Positions 37,619 to 47,586 of a stretch of DNA of 64,000 nt are shown piece by piece; within the stretch, counting starts at the first letter, position 1; each line of letters opens with the position of its first letter. Made by a program: the position numbers and the translations under genes. This DNA is from Bacilli bacterium (GTDB lineage: Bacteria; Bacillota_I; Bacilli_A; RFN20; CAG-826). Location of the stretch: positions 15,364 through 79,363 of the forward strand of contig JAEDIE010000002.1 in NCBI GenBank assembly GCA_016296775.1. The letters run 5' to 3'. Below the pieces are notes generated by a model. It searched no databases and was not told where the DNA came from. It was given only the letters and a program-made list of their open reading frames with translations.

Positions 37619-38594
37619 AGAAGAAACTAAAAATATTTCAATTGAATTAGTTGCTAGAAGAGAAAAAACAAAAAATAACCTAAGAAAAACAAGTCTTTTA
37701 GGAATGTTCTTAGGTCCATATGGAATTTGTTTCTTATTGTTTTTTGCTTTTCCGTTAGTTTTAGGAATAATAATGTCATTTTCTACTTTTGATGGAAAAT
37801 CATTATTTCCTAGTGGATTTGCAGGTTTTGATAATTACATTAAGTTATTTACAAATGAAGTATTATCTAAAGACTTCTGGTCTAGTATTTGGAATACAAT
37901 TAGATTTGCTTTAATTATTGTTCCTTTATCAATTATTATTCCTTTAGGTTTAGCTTTATTAACCAGTTTAAAACCTCCAGGATATAAGTTTTTTAGAGCT
38001 TGTATTTATCTTCCAGGAATCTTTCCTTTAACAGCAACTGGTTTAATTTTATTAAAGATGTTTGCATTTAGAGGTGGATTTATTAATTCAGTATTTAATA
38101 TTTCAATTGACTGGTTTGGTGATGTTGGAGCCTGCTGGTTTATGATTGGTTTATTCTGTTTATGGTGTGGAATTGGTGGCAATTTCATTATTCTTTGTGC
38201 TGGTTTAGAAAACGTTGATAAATCATTATATGAAGCTGTTAATATTGATGGCGGAAATAAAATTCATAGGTTTTTCCACGTTACTTTACCAGGAATATCT
38301 TCTCAATTATTTTTATGTATTTTTACGACATTTACTGGATATATGAACCTTTATGGTCAAGTGTATATTTTAGGTACAGGTGTAGCTGATCAAGACGAGA
38401 TGATGACTGCAGTTTATAGAATTCAAAACTTCTTACTTGGTAGTTCAAAAAGCTATGGATATGCTGCAGCAATGGGCATTTGTTTAGGTGTTTTAATTAT
38501 AATTATTGCCATTATTCAAATGGTTGTTTCAAAAGAAAGAAGAGGAAACGGAAAGCATGCAAAGGCGTTCGAAAAATACAAAAAGAGTAAGTAA
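37611..38594 (+). CDS. Sugar ABC transporter permease (MalF/UgpA type)
   Basis: 327 residues, six TM segments. The EAA loop reads YEAVNIDGGNKIHRFFHVTLPG, which contacts the ATPase. The N-terminal cytoplasmic stretch is basic. It overlaps the binding-protein gene by 8 bases and the next permease by 38 bases, indicating translational coupling of the transporter genes. Confidence 0.93.
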   Translation: MHKEETKNISIELVARREKTKNNLRKTSLLGMFLGPYGICFLLFFAFPLVLGIIMSFSTFDGKSLFPSGFAGFDNYIKLFTNEVLSKDFWSSIWNTIRFALIIVPLSIIIPLGLALLTSLKPPGYKFFRACIYLPGIFPLTATGLILLKMFAFRGGFINSVFNISIDWFGDVGACWFMIGLFCLWCGIGGNFIILCAGLENVDKSLYEAVNIDGGNKIHRFFHVTLPGISSQLFLCIFTTFTGYMNLYGQVYILGTGVADQDEMMTAVYRIQNFLLGSSKSYGYAAAMGICLGVLIIIIAIIQMVVSKERRGNGKHAKAFEKYKKSK

Positions 38595-39450
38595 AACTAT
38601 TGCTTTTATTATTCTTTTAATTGTTTCAATAATAGCATTAATTCCAATTGTTTGGGGTGTTTTTGGTAGTTTTAGAAGTTATGAAGATTTCTTTACTAAT
38701 TCTAGTTCGTTCTTCCCTTCATCTTGGGATAAATTTACATTAGATGGATATAAAGAGTTATTTTCACACACAACATATAATGAAGCTGATGCAAATGTTT
38801 ACTATCCAATTTGGAATTGGTTATTAAATTCTTTAATTGTTTCAATTGGGGGAACATTACTCTATTTAGTTATTGCATCTTTAGCAGCATATGCTTTTGT
38901 CTTTTTAGATTTTAAATATTCTAATGTAATATTCTATTTTCTAATTGGAACCATGACTATTCCAGGAGTTATTTCAACTACTCCTCAATTAATAAATATG
39001 AATATGTTGCATGCATATAAAAATCTTTTAGGTTTAATTATTCCAAGTTTAGGTGGGGTTTACGGGTTATTTTTAATCAGACAATTCTTCTTATCTATTC
39101 CTAAAGATTTAGTTGAAAATGCAAGAATGGATGGAGCAAGCAATTTTAAAATCTTCTTAACTATCGTTCTTCCTTTAGGAAAATCAGCTTTATTTGTTCA
39201 AGGTTTATTCGGATTTATGGGAGCATGGAATGATGTTCAATGGGCACAACTTATTATTGGAAATGCTCCAAGAACAACTTGGACGTTAGCATATGGATTA
39301 AAAGTTATAGCAGATAACACAGAAAGCATTGAATCTATTACATTAGCTTTAGCAAGTGCAGTTATTACTATGATTCCTATATTAATTGTGTATTTATTTG
39401 CTCAATCAAAGATTATTGAAGGTGTAGCTAATACTGGTATAAAGAGGTAA
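38557..39450 (+). CDS. Sugar ABC transporter permease (MalG/UgpE type)
   Basis: About 297 residues from ATG 38557 (MQRRSKNTKRVSK), chosen over a TTG 51 bases upstream because GAGGAAACGGA precedes it and it matches the family's N-terminus. EAA loop: VENARMDGASNFKIFLTIVLPLG. Six TM helices. It pairs with the preceding permease. Confidence 0.92.
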   Translation: MQRRSKNTKRVSKTIAFIILLIVSIIALIPIVWGVFGSFRSYEDFFTNSSSFFPSSWDKFTLDGYKELFSHTTYNEADANVYYPIWNWLLNSLIVSIGGTLLYLVIASLAAYAFVFLDFKYSNVIFYFLIGTMTIPGVISTTPQLINMNMLHAYKNLLGLIIPSLGGVYGLFLIRQFFLSIPKDLVENARMDGASNFKIFLTIVLPLGKSALFVQGLFGFMGAWNDVQWAQLIIGNAPRTTWTLAYGLKVIADNTESIESITLALASAVITMIPILIVYLFAQSKIIEGVANTGIKR

Positions 39451-39455
39451 GTTTT

Positions 39456-40847
39456 ATGGGTAAAAATAATGATGTTTATATTAATGAAAAAATAAGTTCA
39501 TTTATTTGTTTAGAACACGTAGATAAAATTTATGCTAATGGTGTTAAAGCTGTACATGATTTTTGTTTAGATGTTGATAAAAATGAGTTTGTTGCATTAG
39601 TTGGTCCTTCAGGATGTGGTAAATCAACAACATTAAGAATGATTGCTGGATTAGAAGATATAAGTAATGGAAATTTATGGATAAATAAAGCATATGCTAA
39701 CTATTTACCTAGTAAAGATAGGGATATTGCTATGGTTTTCCAAAGCTATGCCCTATATCCAAATAAAAATGTATACGATAATATTTCATTTGGCTTGAAA
39801 ATTAGACATGTTGATAAAAAAGAAATTGAACAAAGAGTATTTGAAACAGCCGAAATTTTAGATTTAGGTCACCTTTTAGATAGATTCCCACGTGAACTTA
39901 GTGGAGGTCAAATGCAACGTGTTGCTTTAGGTAGAGCTATTGTTAGAAAAGCTAATATCTTCTTGATGGATGAACCATTATCTAACCTTGATGCTAAATT
40001 AAGAGTTCAAATGAGATGCGAAATCGTTAGAATTCATAGAGAAGTAAAAGCTACAACAATTTATGTTACTCATGATCAAACTGAAGCTATGACTATGGCA
40101 ACAAAAATTGTTGTTATGAATAAAGGATTTATTCAACAAATTGCTAAACCAATGGAAGCTTACTTAAATCCTAATAATTTATTTGTTGCTACATTTATTG
40201 GTTCACCTTCTATGAACATCTTTGAAGCTAAATATAATAAAGGAAAAATTACTCTTCCAAATGGCACTAGTTTTAAAATTGATGCAGGAATTCATAATGA
40301 ATTTTATACTAAAAGGTTAGAAGAACTTAATAATATTTTAGATAATTTTGATGAATTTGGATTAGAAGAAATGAGAAGAATTGAATCTAATCAACCATAT
40401 ATTAAAGGTGAAAAAGTCGTAAAGGTAGAAAAGAAAAAGAAATTCCAATGGTTGATTAATTTAATTAATAAAAAGAAAATTGAAGAAGAAAAAGTTAGAA
40501 CTAGAGAAGAAATGAGGAAAAAGATCGAGCTTTATAGGGATAATGCTCTTCATGCTTTAGAAAATGAACATCCTCTTTATATAGGTATTAGACCAGAACA
40601 TTTCTTCTTAAATGAAGATTTTAGAGGTTGTAAAAAATCTGATAGCTTTAAAGTCAAAGTTAATATGATTGAGCTATTAGGTAGTGAATATATTATTCAT
40701 ACAAATTTAGATGATAAGAAACTTCAAATCAAATTGAATGGACTTGTTAGTGTTAAAGAAGAACAAGACGTAGATGTCTGTTTTGATGAATCATTAGTTC
40801 AAATATTTGATATTGATAGCGGATTATCGTTAAGGAGGGAAAAATAA
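39456..40847 (+). CDS. Sugar ABC transporter ATPase, MsmX/UgpC type with an inserted charged segment
   Basis: 463 residues; the family is normally about 370. Walker A GPSGCGKST, signature LSGGQMQR and Walker B IFLMDEPLSNLDAKLR are intact. Within the C-terminal regulatory region, between FATFIGSPSMNIFEAK and YIGIRPEHF, about 90 lysine/glutamate-rich residues (probably a helical hairpin) are inserted. It energises the two permeases. MsmX-type ATPases may serve several importers, so having the gene inside the operon implies a dedicated unit. Confidence 0.92.
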   Translation: MGKNNDVYINEKISSFICLEHVDKIYANGVKAVHDFCLDVDKNEFVALVGPSGCGKSTTLRMIAGLEDISNGNLWINKAYANYLPSKDRDIAMVFQSYALYPNKNVYDNISFGLKIRHVDKKEIEQRVFETAEILDLGHLLDRFPRELSGGQMQRVALGRAIVRKANIFLMDEPLSNLDAKLRVQMRCEIVRIHREVKATTIYVTHDQTEAMTMATKIVVMNKGFIQQIAKPMEAYLNPNNLFVATFIGSPSMNIFEAKYNKGKITLPNGTSFKIDAGIHNEFYTKRLEELNNILDNFDEFGLEEMRRIESNQPYIKGEKVVKVEKKKKFQWLINLINKKKIEEEKVRTREEMRKKIELYRDNALHALENEHPLYIGIRPEHFFLNEDFRGCKKSDSFKVKVNMIELLGSEYIIHTNLDDKKLQIKLNGLVSVKEEQDVDVCFDESLVQIFDIDSGLSLRREK

Positions 40848-42685
40848 TGAGAAAAAACTTCAAAACATGTTTAACCTTAGCAGCTACTTTATTAGTTGGT
40901 TTAGGAAGTATTGCAGTTACAAGCTGTAACGGAAATGGTGATACTAATACTTCTACAAGCCAATATAAGGTTGTAATTAATGCTATTGGTTCAACAACAA
41001 TCAATCAAAGTAAAACTCTTCAATTAAGAGCTAACGTTACCGGAACAACAGACAAAAACGTCACATGGAGTTCAAGCGATGAAACTATCGCTACAGTTAA
41101 TGAAAGAGGTGTTGTAACCGGAGTTAAAGAAGGTAAAGTAAAAATTAGAGCAACATTAAATATCGATTCAAACGCTTATGGAGAAATTGAAGTTACTGTT
41201 TTAAGAAGTGCTCTTCCTACATCTTTAACAATTCAAGGTATTGAATCAGGATTAAAATGGATCGGTGATAAAGCAACATTATCAATTAAAGTAGAACCTG
41301 AAGATGCAAGTAGTTTAGTTACATGGTCAACATCAAATGATAAAGTTGCAACTATTTCTGAAGCAGGTGAACTTGAATTTATTGGAGAAGGTGAAGTTAA
41401 AATTTCTGCTACAAGTAAAGATGATGCAACAGTTTCAGCATCATTAGATTTTACAGTTAAATTTGGTACATTTAGTGCAACAATGGGTTCTCCAAACTGG
41501 GATATTTCTAAACAAGCAGATGATACAAAGAAGGAAGTTTCTTTATCTGAAGAAGGTGGAAAAGGATATAATACTCTTTACTTTACACATTCAAAAGGAA
41601 CAAGATACTATGCTGAAGCTTACTTTAAAGTTCCAACAATTGTTATGGACTATACTTGGGCATGGCAAGGTGTTGGTTTAGGAAGTGGATTAAGCGATAC
41701 AAATACAAGATATTTCACATTTAGTCCTCACTCACCAGCTACTCCAGAAAATTCATTTCATAAGACAATTGTTAGAGATAGACCTACAAGCTGGGACGCT
41801 TTAACAACACGTTCTCAAATTTGGGGTGAAAATGGTCTTGATGAAATTGATGTAATTAATACTGGTGTTAAAGTTGGTTTATTAAGAGATGAAAATAAAT
41901 ACTATTACCTACTTAATGATCGTTTGTTCTATGTTGATGAAACAACAAAATATGACCAAGTAGAAACATATCCAATTCTTGTAGCTGAAGATTTACCTGT
42001 TAAAGTTACAGACTTTAGTTCAACTACAGATGAAGAATATATTAATAATTTATTAAATAGCGCTACATTTAAGAAATCATTCTTTGCAAGTAATCCTAAT
42101 ATTGTTAACTACGAAAGCGATGCAAGATTCTCATTTGATTCAAATACAGTTTTAAGTAAAGATAATAAAGTTAGATCTTTAGGTGATAAAGCTAAAGTTA
42201 CAAGAAATTTTGAAGTTGAATTCGATTTATCATTATTAGACTTTAATAATTCTCATATTTCTAGAGGATTCACTGGTATGACTCTTAACTTCACACGTTA
42301 TGATTCTGCTGATGCTGTTGAATCTATGATGATTGGAAGAAGCTCGATTCAATCAGAAAATACTAACATTATTGGAAGATATGCAAGTTGGAATTATCAA
42401 AAATCAATGGATGATCCAACTAGTATTTCTAAATATTTAGAAAGTAGTGCAGCTGTTATGGCTAATCCAAACGATAAAGTACATGTAAAAGTTACACGTA
42501 CTTTAGATGAAAATAATAGAAGTAATTTTGCTTTATATGTTGATGGGGATTTAGTTGAATTAGATGTTAAATCTTCCTCAACAGTTTTAGCTCAAGAAAG
42601 ATACACTGGAGCATACCTCATTTGGGTTGGTGGTGAATACACTGCAGGACAAGTTGAAAATTTTGTTTTCAAAAACTTAGATTAA
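40847..42685 (+). CDS. Surface lipoprotein with two Big_2 domains and a large uncharacterised C-terminal region
   Basis: 612 residues. Lipobox VTSC, Cys27. Two bacterial Ig-like Big_2 domains (about residues 42-122 and 125-205) show the motifs VTWSSSDETIATV and VTWSTSNDKVATI. The remaining 400 residues share a pattern with the next gene (WDxS, a T.RSQ.WG box, a strand-rich YYYLLND segment, then a second beta-rich half starting near KVRSLGDKA with LNFTRYDS). They look like two beta-sandwich units, perhaps carbohydrate-binding. I do not recognise a named family for them. Confidence 0.75.
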   Translation: MRKNFKTCLTLAATLLVGLGSIAVTSCNGNGDTNTSTSQYKVVINAIGSTTINQSKTLQLRANVTGTTDKNVTWSSSDETIATVNERGVVTGVKEGKVKIRATLNIDSNAYGEIEVTVLRSALPTSLTIQGIESGLKWIGDKATLSIKVEPEDASSLVTWSTSNDKVATISEAGELEFIGEGEVKISATSKDDATVSASLDFTVKFGTFSATMGSPNWDISKQADDTKKEVSLSEEGGKGYNTLYFTHSKGTRYYAEAYFKVPTIVMDYTWAWQGVGLGSGLSDTNTRYFTFSPHSPATPENSFHKTIVRDRPTSWDALTTRSQIWGENGLDEIDVINTGVKVGLLRDENKYYYLLNDRLFYVDETTKYDQVETYPILVAEDLPVKVTDFSSTTDEEYINNLLNSATFKKSFFASNPNIVNYESDARFSFDSNTVLSKDNKVRSLGDKAKVTRNFEVEFDLSLLDFNNSHISRGFTGMTLNFTRYDSADAVESMMIGRSSIQSENTNIIGRYASWNYQKSMDDPTSISKYLESSAAVMANPNDKVHVKVTRTLDENNRSNFALYVDGDLVELDVKSSSTVLAQERYTGAYLIWVGGEYTAGQVENFVFKNLD

Positions 42686-42734
42686 AAATATATAGGATTT
42701 ACATATGTTTTTGAAAAAATAATGAGGAAATAAT

Positions 42735-44489
42735 ATGAAAAAATCTAAAATAATTTGGGCTTCTATATTAATAGGAACATTAGGTATTGGATTAGCTGCA
42801 TGTAATCCAAGCGGACCTTCTGTTAAGTTAGAAGTTGAAATCGAAATCACTTCTACTACAACGACAGTTATGGCTGGAGAAACTTTACAACTTAGTGCAG
42901 AAGCTAAAAATGGTAAAACAAACGAGGTTTCATGGTCAAGCAGTGATACAAATGTTGCTACAATTGGTGAAGCAACTGGTTTAGTTACAGCTTTACGTAG
43001 AGGTACAACAACAATTACTGCTACAGCTGTTGATGATTATACAAAAACAGCAACAGTTGTTATTACTGTTAATGATTTAAGCCCTGAATCAATTACAATT
43101 TCTGGTTATAAATCAACTACTCTTCGTTCACATTCAACACTTCAATTAAGCGCAACTGTTTTGCCAAGTGATAAAATTCAAACTATAAGTTGGAAAACAA
43201 GCGATCCTAATATTGCTACAGTAAGTGAAACAGGCCTTGTTAGTTTTGTTGGTGAAGGTGAAGTTACAATTAGTGCTGTTTCTACAGCTAACGACGAAGT
43301 TAAAGGTGAAGTTAAGTTTAATCCTTACTATATTGTCTCATCATTCTGGGGAAACGAAAGCTGGGATTTCAGTGGTCTTCATGGAATGGAACCAACATTT
43401 AAGAGCAAAAATTCATCAATTAATCAAAATGCTGTTTTAAATAATTCAACTGGAAAATACTATGCTTTTGAAGCAACAGCTAAAATCACAGACCCTTCAA
43501 CATCTGATACATGGTCAAGAGTAGGATTAGGACATATTCCTACAAATAATAGTGATAAAATCCACGCTTTAATGGTTTCTCCTGGACCAAATTTTAGTCA
43601 AAGAAAAACAGTTGTCATGGATGTTGTTAAAGGCAATGTTCAATGGGGTACAGTAACTGATAGATCTCAAGTATGGGGTCAACATGATCAAAATGTAATT
43701 GATTATAGTAACGTAAAACTTTCTGCCGTTAGAAACGGAAACGATTACTATTATTTCATTAATAATGAATTATATTGGGTTGAAAAAGATTTTAATGAAT
43801 TTAGTGATGTTGATACATATCCAGCATTCCATACCGGAAATACTAATGTTGAATTTTCTAAAATTAGTGTAGTTACAGGTGAAAAAGAAGTTCAAACTTA
43901 TCTTGCAAATAATCCTACTTCTAATAATTATTACTATGCAACTTATAAAGATAATGTTGTAGTAGATAAAACTAATAATACAATTAAGTTTATTAATTGT
44001 GAAAACGGTGTAACCACCAATGTTAAAGATCAAGCTATTAAACCTCTTGGTAGTGCAATGTTATTAAAAGATAAAACAAATACTAAGATTTCATTTGATT
44101 TTACATTAGATTTAATTGGAAATCGTGATGCAAATCCTGCTTTAGCTATTACTGTTACTAGATATGATTCTTCAACTTGGGAAGCAAGAAGTGGTGTAAT
44201 TTGTGAAACAAAAGCTGGATTTACTGGATGGAATTCAAATGGTGATTTAAATGCTGGTATTGGAGATGGTGGAAGAGAATATACTACTCCTTTACTTGAA
44301 GGTCAAACATATCATGTTGATTTTTATAAATTATCAAGTACATCAACTGGAACAGATACAAGACTTGTAGTTAATGGTGTTGATTATGCTCATGGTTGGG
44401 ATGATGGATATCATGGTGCACATACATTTATGATTGGTACACGTGATATGAACGTTACAATCACTAACTTAACAGTTACACAAGAATAG
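42735..44489 (+). CDS. Second surface lipoprotein with Big_2 domains and the same C-terminal region
   Basis: 584 residues. Lipobox LAAC, Cys23. Big_2 domains carry VSWSSSDTNVATI and ISWKTSDPNIATV. The C-terminal 380 residues are paralogous to those of the preceding gene: WGNESWDFS, TDRSQVWGQ, YYYFINNELYWV and ITVTRYDSS occur in the same order. Sequence divergence is large, so the duplication is old or each copy has its own ligand. It probably binds the polysaccharide at the surface. Confidence 0.75.
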   Translation: MKKSKIIWASILIGTLGIGLAACNPSGPSVKLEVEIEITSTTTTVMAGETLQLSAEAKNGKTNEVSWSSSDTNVATIGEATGLVTALRRGTTTITATAVDDYTKTATVVITVNDLSPESITISGYKSTTLRSHSTLQLSATVLPSDKIQTISWKTSDPNIATVSETGLVSFVGEGEVTISAVSTANDEVKGEVKFNPYYIVSSFWGNESWDFSGLHGMEPTFKSKNSSINQNAVLNNSTGKYYAFEATAKITDPSTSDTWSRVGLGHIPTNNSDKIHALMVSPGPNFSQRKTVVMDVVKGNVQWGTVTDRSQVWGQHDQNVIDYSNVKLSAVRNGNDYYYFINNELYWVEKDFNEFSDVDTYPAFHTGNTNVEFSKISVVTGEKEVQTYLANNPTSNNYYYATYKDNVVVDKTNNTIKFINCENGVTTNVKDQAIKPLGSAMLLKDKTNTKISFDFTLDLIGNRDANPALAITVTRYDSSTWEARSGVICETKAGFTGWNSNGDLNAGIGDGGREYTTPLLEGQTYHVDFYKLSSTSTGTDTRLVVNGVDYAHGWDDGYHGAHTFMIGTRDMNVTITNLTVTQE

Positions 44490-44500
44490 TTATAAAGTAT

Positions 44501-44530
44501 ATAAGCATTCGGGTTTTTCCGAATGCTTAT
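44501..44530 (+). terminator. Strong 12-bp hairpin between the Big_2 and alpha-galactosidase genes
   Basis: ATAAGCATTCGG and CCGAATGCTTAT pair perfectly around GTTTTT. No T-run follows, so it is not a classical terminator. It may stabilise the upstream mRNA end, giving unequal expression of surface and cytoplasmic parts of the operon. Confidence 0.4.
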
Positions 44531-44551
44531 AACAATAGGTAGGTAATCTAT

Positions 44552-46738
44552 ATGAAAATTGAATTTAGTAAGGAAAAACATATTTTTTCTATAACAACCG
44601 AGAATCTAGCTTATTATTTTTCTATTACAAATAAAGGTATTTTAAAGCATCTATATTTTGGAGAATATATTGAAAGTATTGATGATGAATTAATAAGTGA
44701 TATTGGTTTTGATTGGGCTAAAACTTATTTTGATAAAAACGAATTAAAAGAAAAAGAATATGATGATAATTTTTATCATGATAGAAGCTTTTTAGAAATT
44801 GGAACTCACGGATTAAAAGATAATAGACCATCAAGTTTTGAAATTGAAGTTAATGGAAATAATAAGGTAGATTTTCGTTATGTAAATCATCGAATTTATA
44901 AAGGAAAACCTATGTTAAATGGATTACCTCATTTTAAAGGAGATGAAAAAGATTCATTAACCTTAGAGATTACTTTAAAAGATGTTGTAAAAAACATTTA
45001 TTTAGAATTAAGTTATACAGTTATCGAAGGTATTGATTGTGTTTTAAGAAACTCGAAAATTATTAATAAAGAAAAAGAATGTAAAGTTGAAAGAGCCATG
45101 TCTTTAACTCTAGATTTACCAAGTGATCAATATAATTTAATCTCTTTTCCAGGAGATTGGAGTAATGAAAGAAATATAAATAAAGATAAAATTTCTTTTG
45201 GAATGAAAAGAATTTCTTCTAAATTTGGAAGAAGTGGACACGAACAAAATCCTTTCATGATTTTAGAAAAGAGTGAGGATTTAATAGGGTTTTTACCTTC
45301 ATACATAGGAATTTCATTTGTATATAGCGGTAATTTTGTTGAAGAAGTAAGTGTTGATAAAAATAAAACTACTAGAGTAAATATTGGAATAAATGATGAA
45401 GATTTTTCATTCACTTTAAAAGAAAATGAAGAATTTGTTCTTCCTGAAGCTTTGTTAGTTTATTCTTCTTCTTTTGATGGATTAACTCAAAATATACATG
45501 ATCTAATTAGAGATCATTTAATTGATAGAAATCATTTAGATACTCAAGACAAGATTTTATTAAATTCTTGGGAAGCTTGTTATATGGATTTTGATACTGA
45601 AAAAGTTATTAAATACATTAACGAAGCTAAAAAATTAAATGTTGGCTTATTTGTCCTTGATGATGGTTGGTTTGGAACAAGAAATAATGATTTATGTTCA
45701 TTAGGTGATTGGTATATTAATGAAGGTAAAATTAATTTAAGAAAAGTAGTTGATGAATGCCACAAAAACAACATGAAATTTGGTATTTGGTATGAACCAG
45801 AAATGATTAATCCAGATAGCGATTTATTTAGAAAACATCCAGAATTTATTGTTGGTGATATTTCTAAATATGATTTAGGTTTATCGCGTCATCAATTAGT
45901 ATTAGATTTCTCTAATCCTGTCGTTGTTGATAATATTTTTAATCAAATGTGTTCATTATTAGATAAATATGATGTTGATTACATTAAATGGGATCACAAT
46001 AGATGTCTTTATGATGCATATAGTTCATATTTAGGTTATGAAAATATTGGTAAATTCTTCCATGAAAACATTAAAGGAGTATATTCTTTACTTGCTAGAT
46101 TAAAAGAAAGATATCCAAATATCTTATTTGAAGGATGTGCAAGTGGAGGAGGAAGATTTGATTTAGGAATGTTATATTACACTCCCCAAATTTGGACAAG
46201 CGATGAAACCGATCCTGTTCAAAGAATGTTTATTCAATATTCAACTAGTTTAATTTATCCTCTTTGTACAATGGGAAGCCATATTTCCAAAAACCCAATA
46301 ACAAACTATTTAACTAAAGGAAATGTTGCTTTATTTGGTACTTTTGGATATGAATTTGATCCTTTAAAAATTAATGAAGAAGAAAGAAAAGAAGTAATTA
46401 TTTCTAGTGAAAATTATTTAAAACATCATAAACTTATTAAAAATGGTGATTTATATCATTTATATTCTCCTTTTGATACAAACTTTATGTGTATGGAAGT
46501 AGTAAGTAAAGATAAGAAAGAGGCTATTGTTTTATTTACTAATTTAATTAAAGTTCGTAATACTTATAGAATGTTAAAACTTAAAGGTTTAGATGATAAT
46601 AAATTATATAGAAATTCATATAATAACAAAGTATTAAAAGGATATTTATATAAAAATGTAGGCATTAATTTAACAAGATGGTTTGATGAATTTTCATCTT
46701 TACTTATCTATTTGGAGGAGGTAAATGATGAAAACTAA
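44552..46738 (+). CDS. Alpha-galactosidase, GH36 family, cytoplasmic
   Basis: 728 residues, standard length. Motifs: LFVLDDGWFGTRNND, FGIWYEPEMINPDSDLF, YIKWDHNR (nucleophile Asp in KWD) and CASGGGRFDLGMLYY, then TSDETDPVQR with the acid/base Asp. It releases terminal alpha-galactose from oligosaccharides such as raffinose-type sugars or galactosylated side chains. There is no signal peptide, so it acts after import. It overlaps the next gene by 14 bases. Confidence 0.94.
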   Translation: MKIEFSKEKHIFSITTENLAYYFSITNKGILKHLYFGEYIESIDDELISDIGFDWAKTYFDKNELKEKEYDDNFYHDRSFLEIGTHGLKDNRPSSFEIEVNGNNKVDFRYVNHRIYKGKPMLNGLPHFKGDEKDSLTLEITLKDVVKNIYLELSYTVIEGIDCVLRNSKIINKEKECKVERAMSLTLDLPSDQYNLISFPGDWSNERNINKDKISFGMKRISSKFGRSGHEQNPFMILEKSEDLIGFLPSYIGISFVYSGNFVEEVSVDKNKTTRVNIGINDEDFSFTLKENEEFVLPEALLVYSSSFDGLTQNIHDLIRDHLIDRNHLDTQDKILLNSWEACYMDFDTEKVIKYINEAKKLNVGLFVLDDGWFGTRNNDLCSLGDWYINEGKINLRKVVDECHKNNMKFGIWYEPEMINPDSDLFRKHPEFIVGDISKYDLGLSRHQLVLDFSNPVVVDNIFNQMCSLLDKYDVDYIKWDHNRCLYDAYSSYLGYENIGKFFHENIKGVYSLLARLKERYPNILFEGCASGGGRFDLGMLYYTPQIWTSDETDPVQRMFIQYSTSLIYPLCTMGSHISKNPITNYLTKGNVALFGTFGYEFDPLKINEEERKEVIISSENYLKHHKLIKNGDLYHLYSPFDTNFMCMEVVSKDKKEAIVLFTNLIKVRNTYRMLKLKGLDDNKLYRNSYNNKVLKGYLYKNVGINLTRWFDEFSSLLIYLEEVNDEN

Positions 46739-47585
46739 TGAAATTGTTTTAAGAGATCCTTTCATTTTATTAGATAAAAAATCTTCTACATACTATATGT
46801 ATGGAACTAATAACGAACTTGAGATTGGTTTTTATTGTTATTATAGTAAGGATTTAAATGAATGGAATGGTCCTGTTAAAGTGTTTTGTCCTCAAAATAA
46901 TTTTTGGGGAACACAAGATTTTTGGGCTCCTGAAGTTCATATTTATAAAGATAAATATTATTTAATTGGATCATTTAAAAGTTCTACTAAATGTAGAGGA
47001 TGTCAAATTTTAGTTTCTGATAGTCCTCTTGGTCCTTTTAATGTACATAGTGGAGTTGTTACTCCTTCTGAGCGGGAATGTTTAGATGGAACGTTATATT
47101 TTAAAAGTGATAAACCTTATTTAATTTTTGTTCATGAATGGCTTCAAATTAAAGATGGAGAAATTTGTGTTGTTGAATTAAGTAAAGATTTAACAAAATA
47201 TATTGGAACACCAAAAACCTTGTTTAAAGCAAGTGAAGCTAATTGGTCAAAACATCCTGCTTGGTATAAAGAACCAATTAATGTTTGTGATGGACCATTT
47301 GTAGTTAAAGATCAAAATGATTTCCCGCTTATTTTATGGTCTAGCTTTCTTGAAGATTCTTATGATATTGGATATTCATATAGCGACGTAGATATATTTA
47401 GCAATAAATATATTCATTCTAAAAATCCTTTACCTATTAAAGATGCAGGACATGGCATGATCTTTGAAGATTTGAACAATAAAAAATATTTAGTATTACA
47501 TGCTAATAATTCAGCTTCAGGTCATGAATACCCTGTCTTAATACCGGTAATTATTAAGGATAAACAGATAATTTTGGAGAATTAA
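46725..47585 (+). CDS. Cytoplasmic GH43-family glycosidase
   Basis: 286 residues, shorter than the two secreted GH43 enzymes and without signal peptide, so probably cytoplasmic. It has LRDPFILLDKKSSTYYMYGTN (catalytic Asp), FWAPEVHIYKDKYYLIG and CLDGTLYFKSDKPYLIFVHEW. Two ATG codons (46725 and 46728) each have GGAGG six bases upstream; I list the first. It overlaps the alpha-galactosidase. It probably acts on imported arabino- or xylo-oligomers. Confidence 0.88.
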   Translation: MMKTNEIVLRDPFILLDKKSSTYYMYGTNNELEIGFYCYYSKDLNEWNGPVKVFCPQNNFWGTQDFWAPEVHIYKDKYYLIGSFKSSTKCRGCQILVSDSPLGPFNVHSGVVTPSERECLDGTLYFKSDKPYLIFVHEWLQIKDGEICVVELSKDLTKYIGTPKTLFKASEANWSKHPAWYKEPINVCDGPFVVKDQNDFPLILWSSFLEDSYDIGYSYSDVDIFSNKYIHSKNPLPIKDAGHGMIFEDLNNKKYLVLHANNSASGHEYPVLIPVIIKDKQIILEN

Positions 47586-47586
47586 A

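Noticed and set aside
37998..38200. Minus-strand ORF inside the first sugar permease
   Set aside because: Antisense shadow of a membrane protein; no start signal and no family match.
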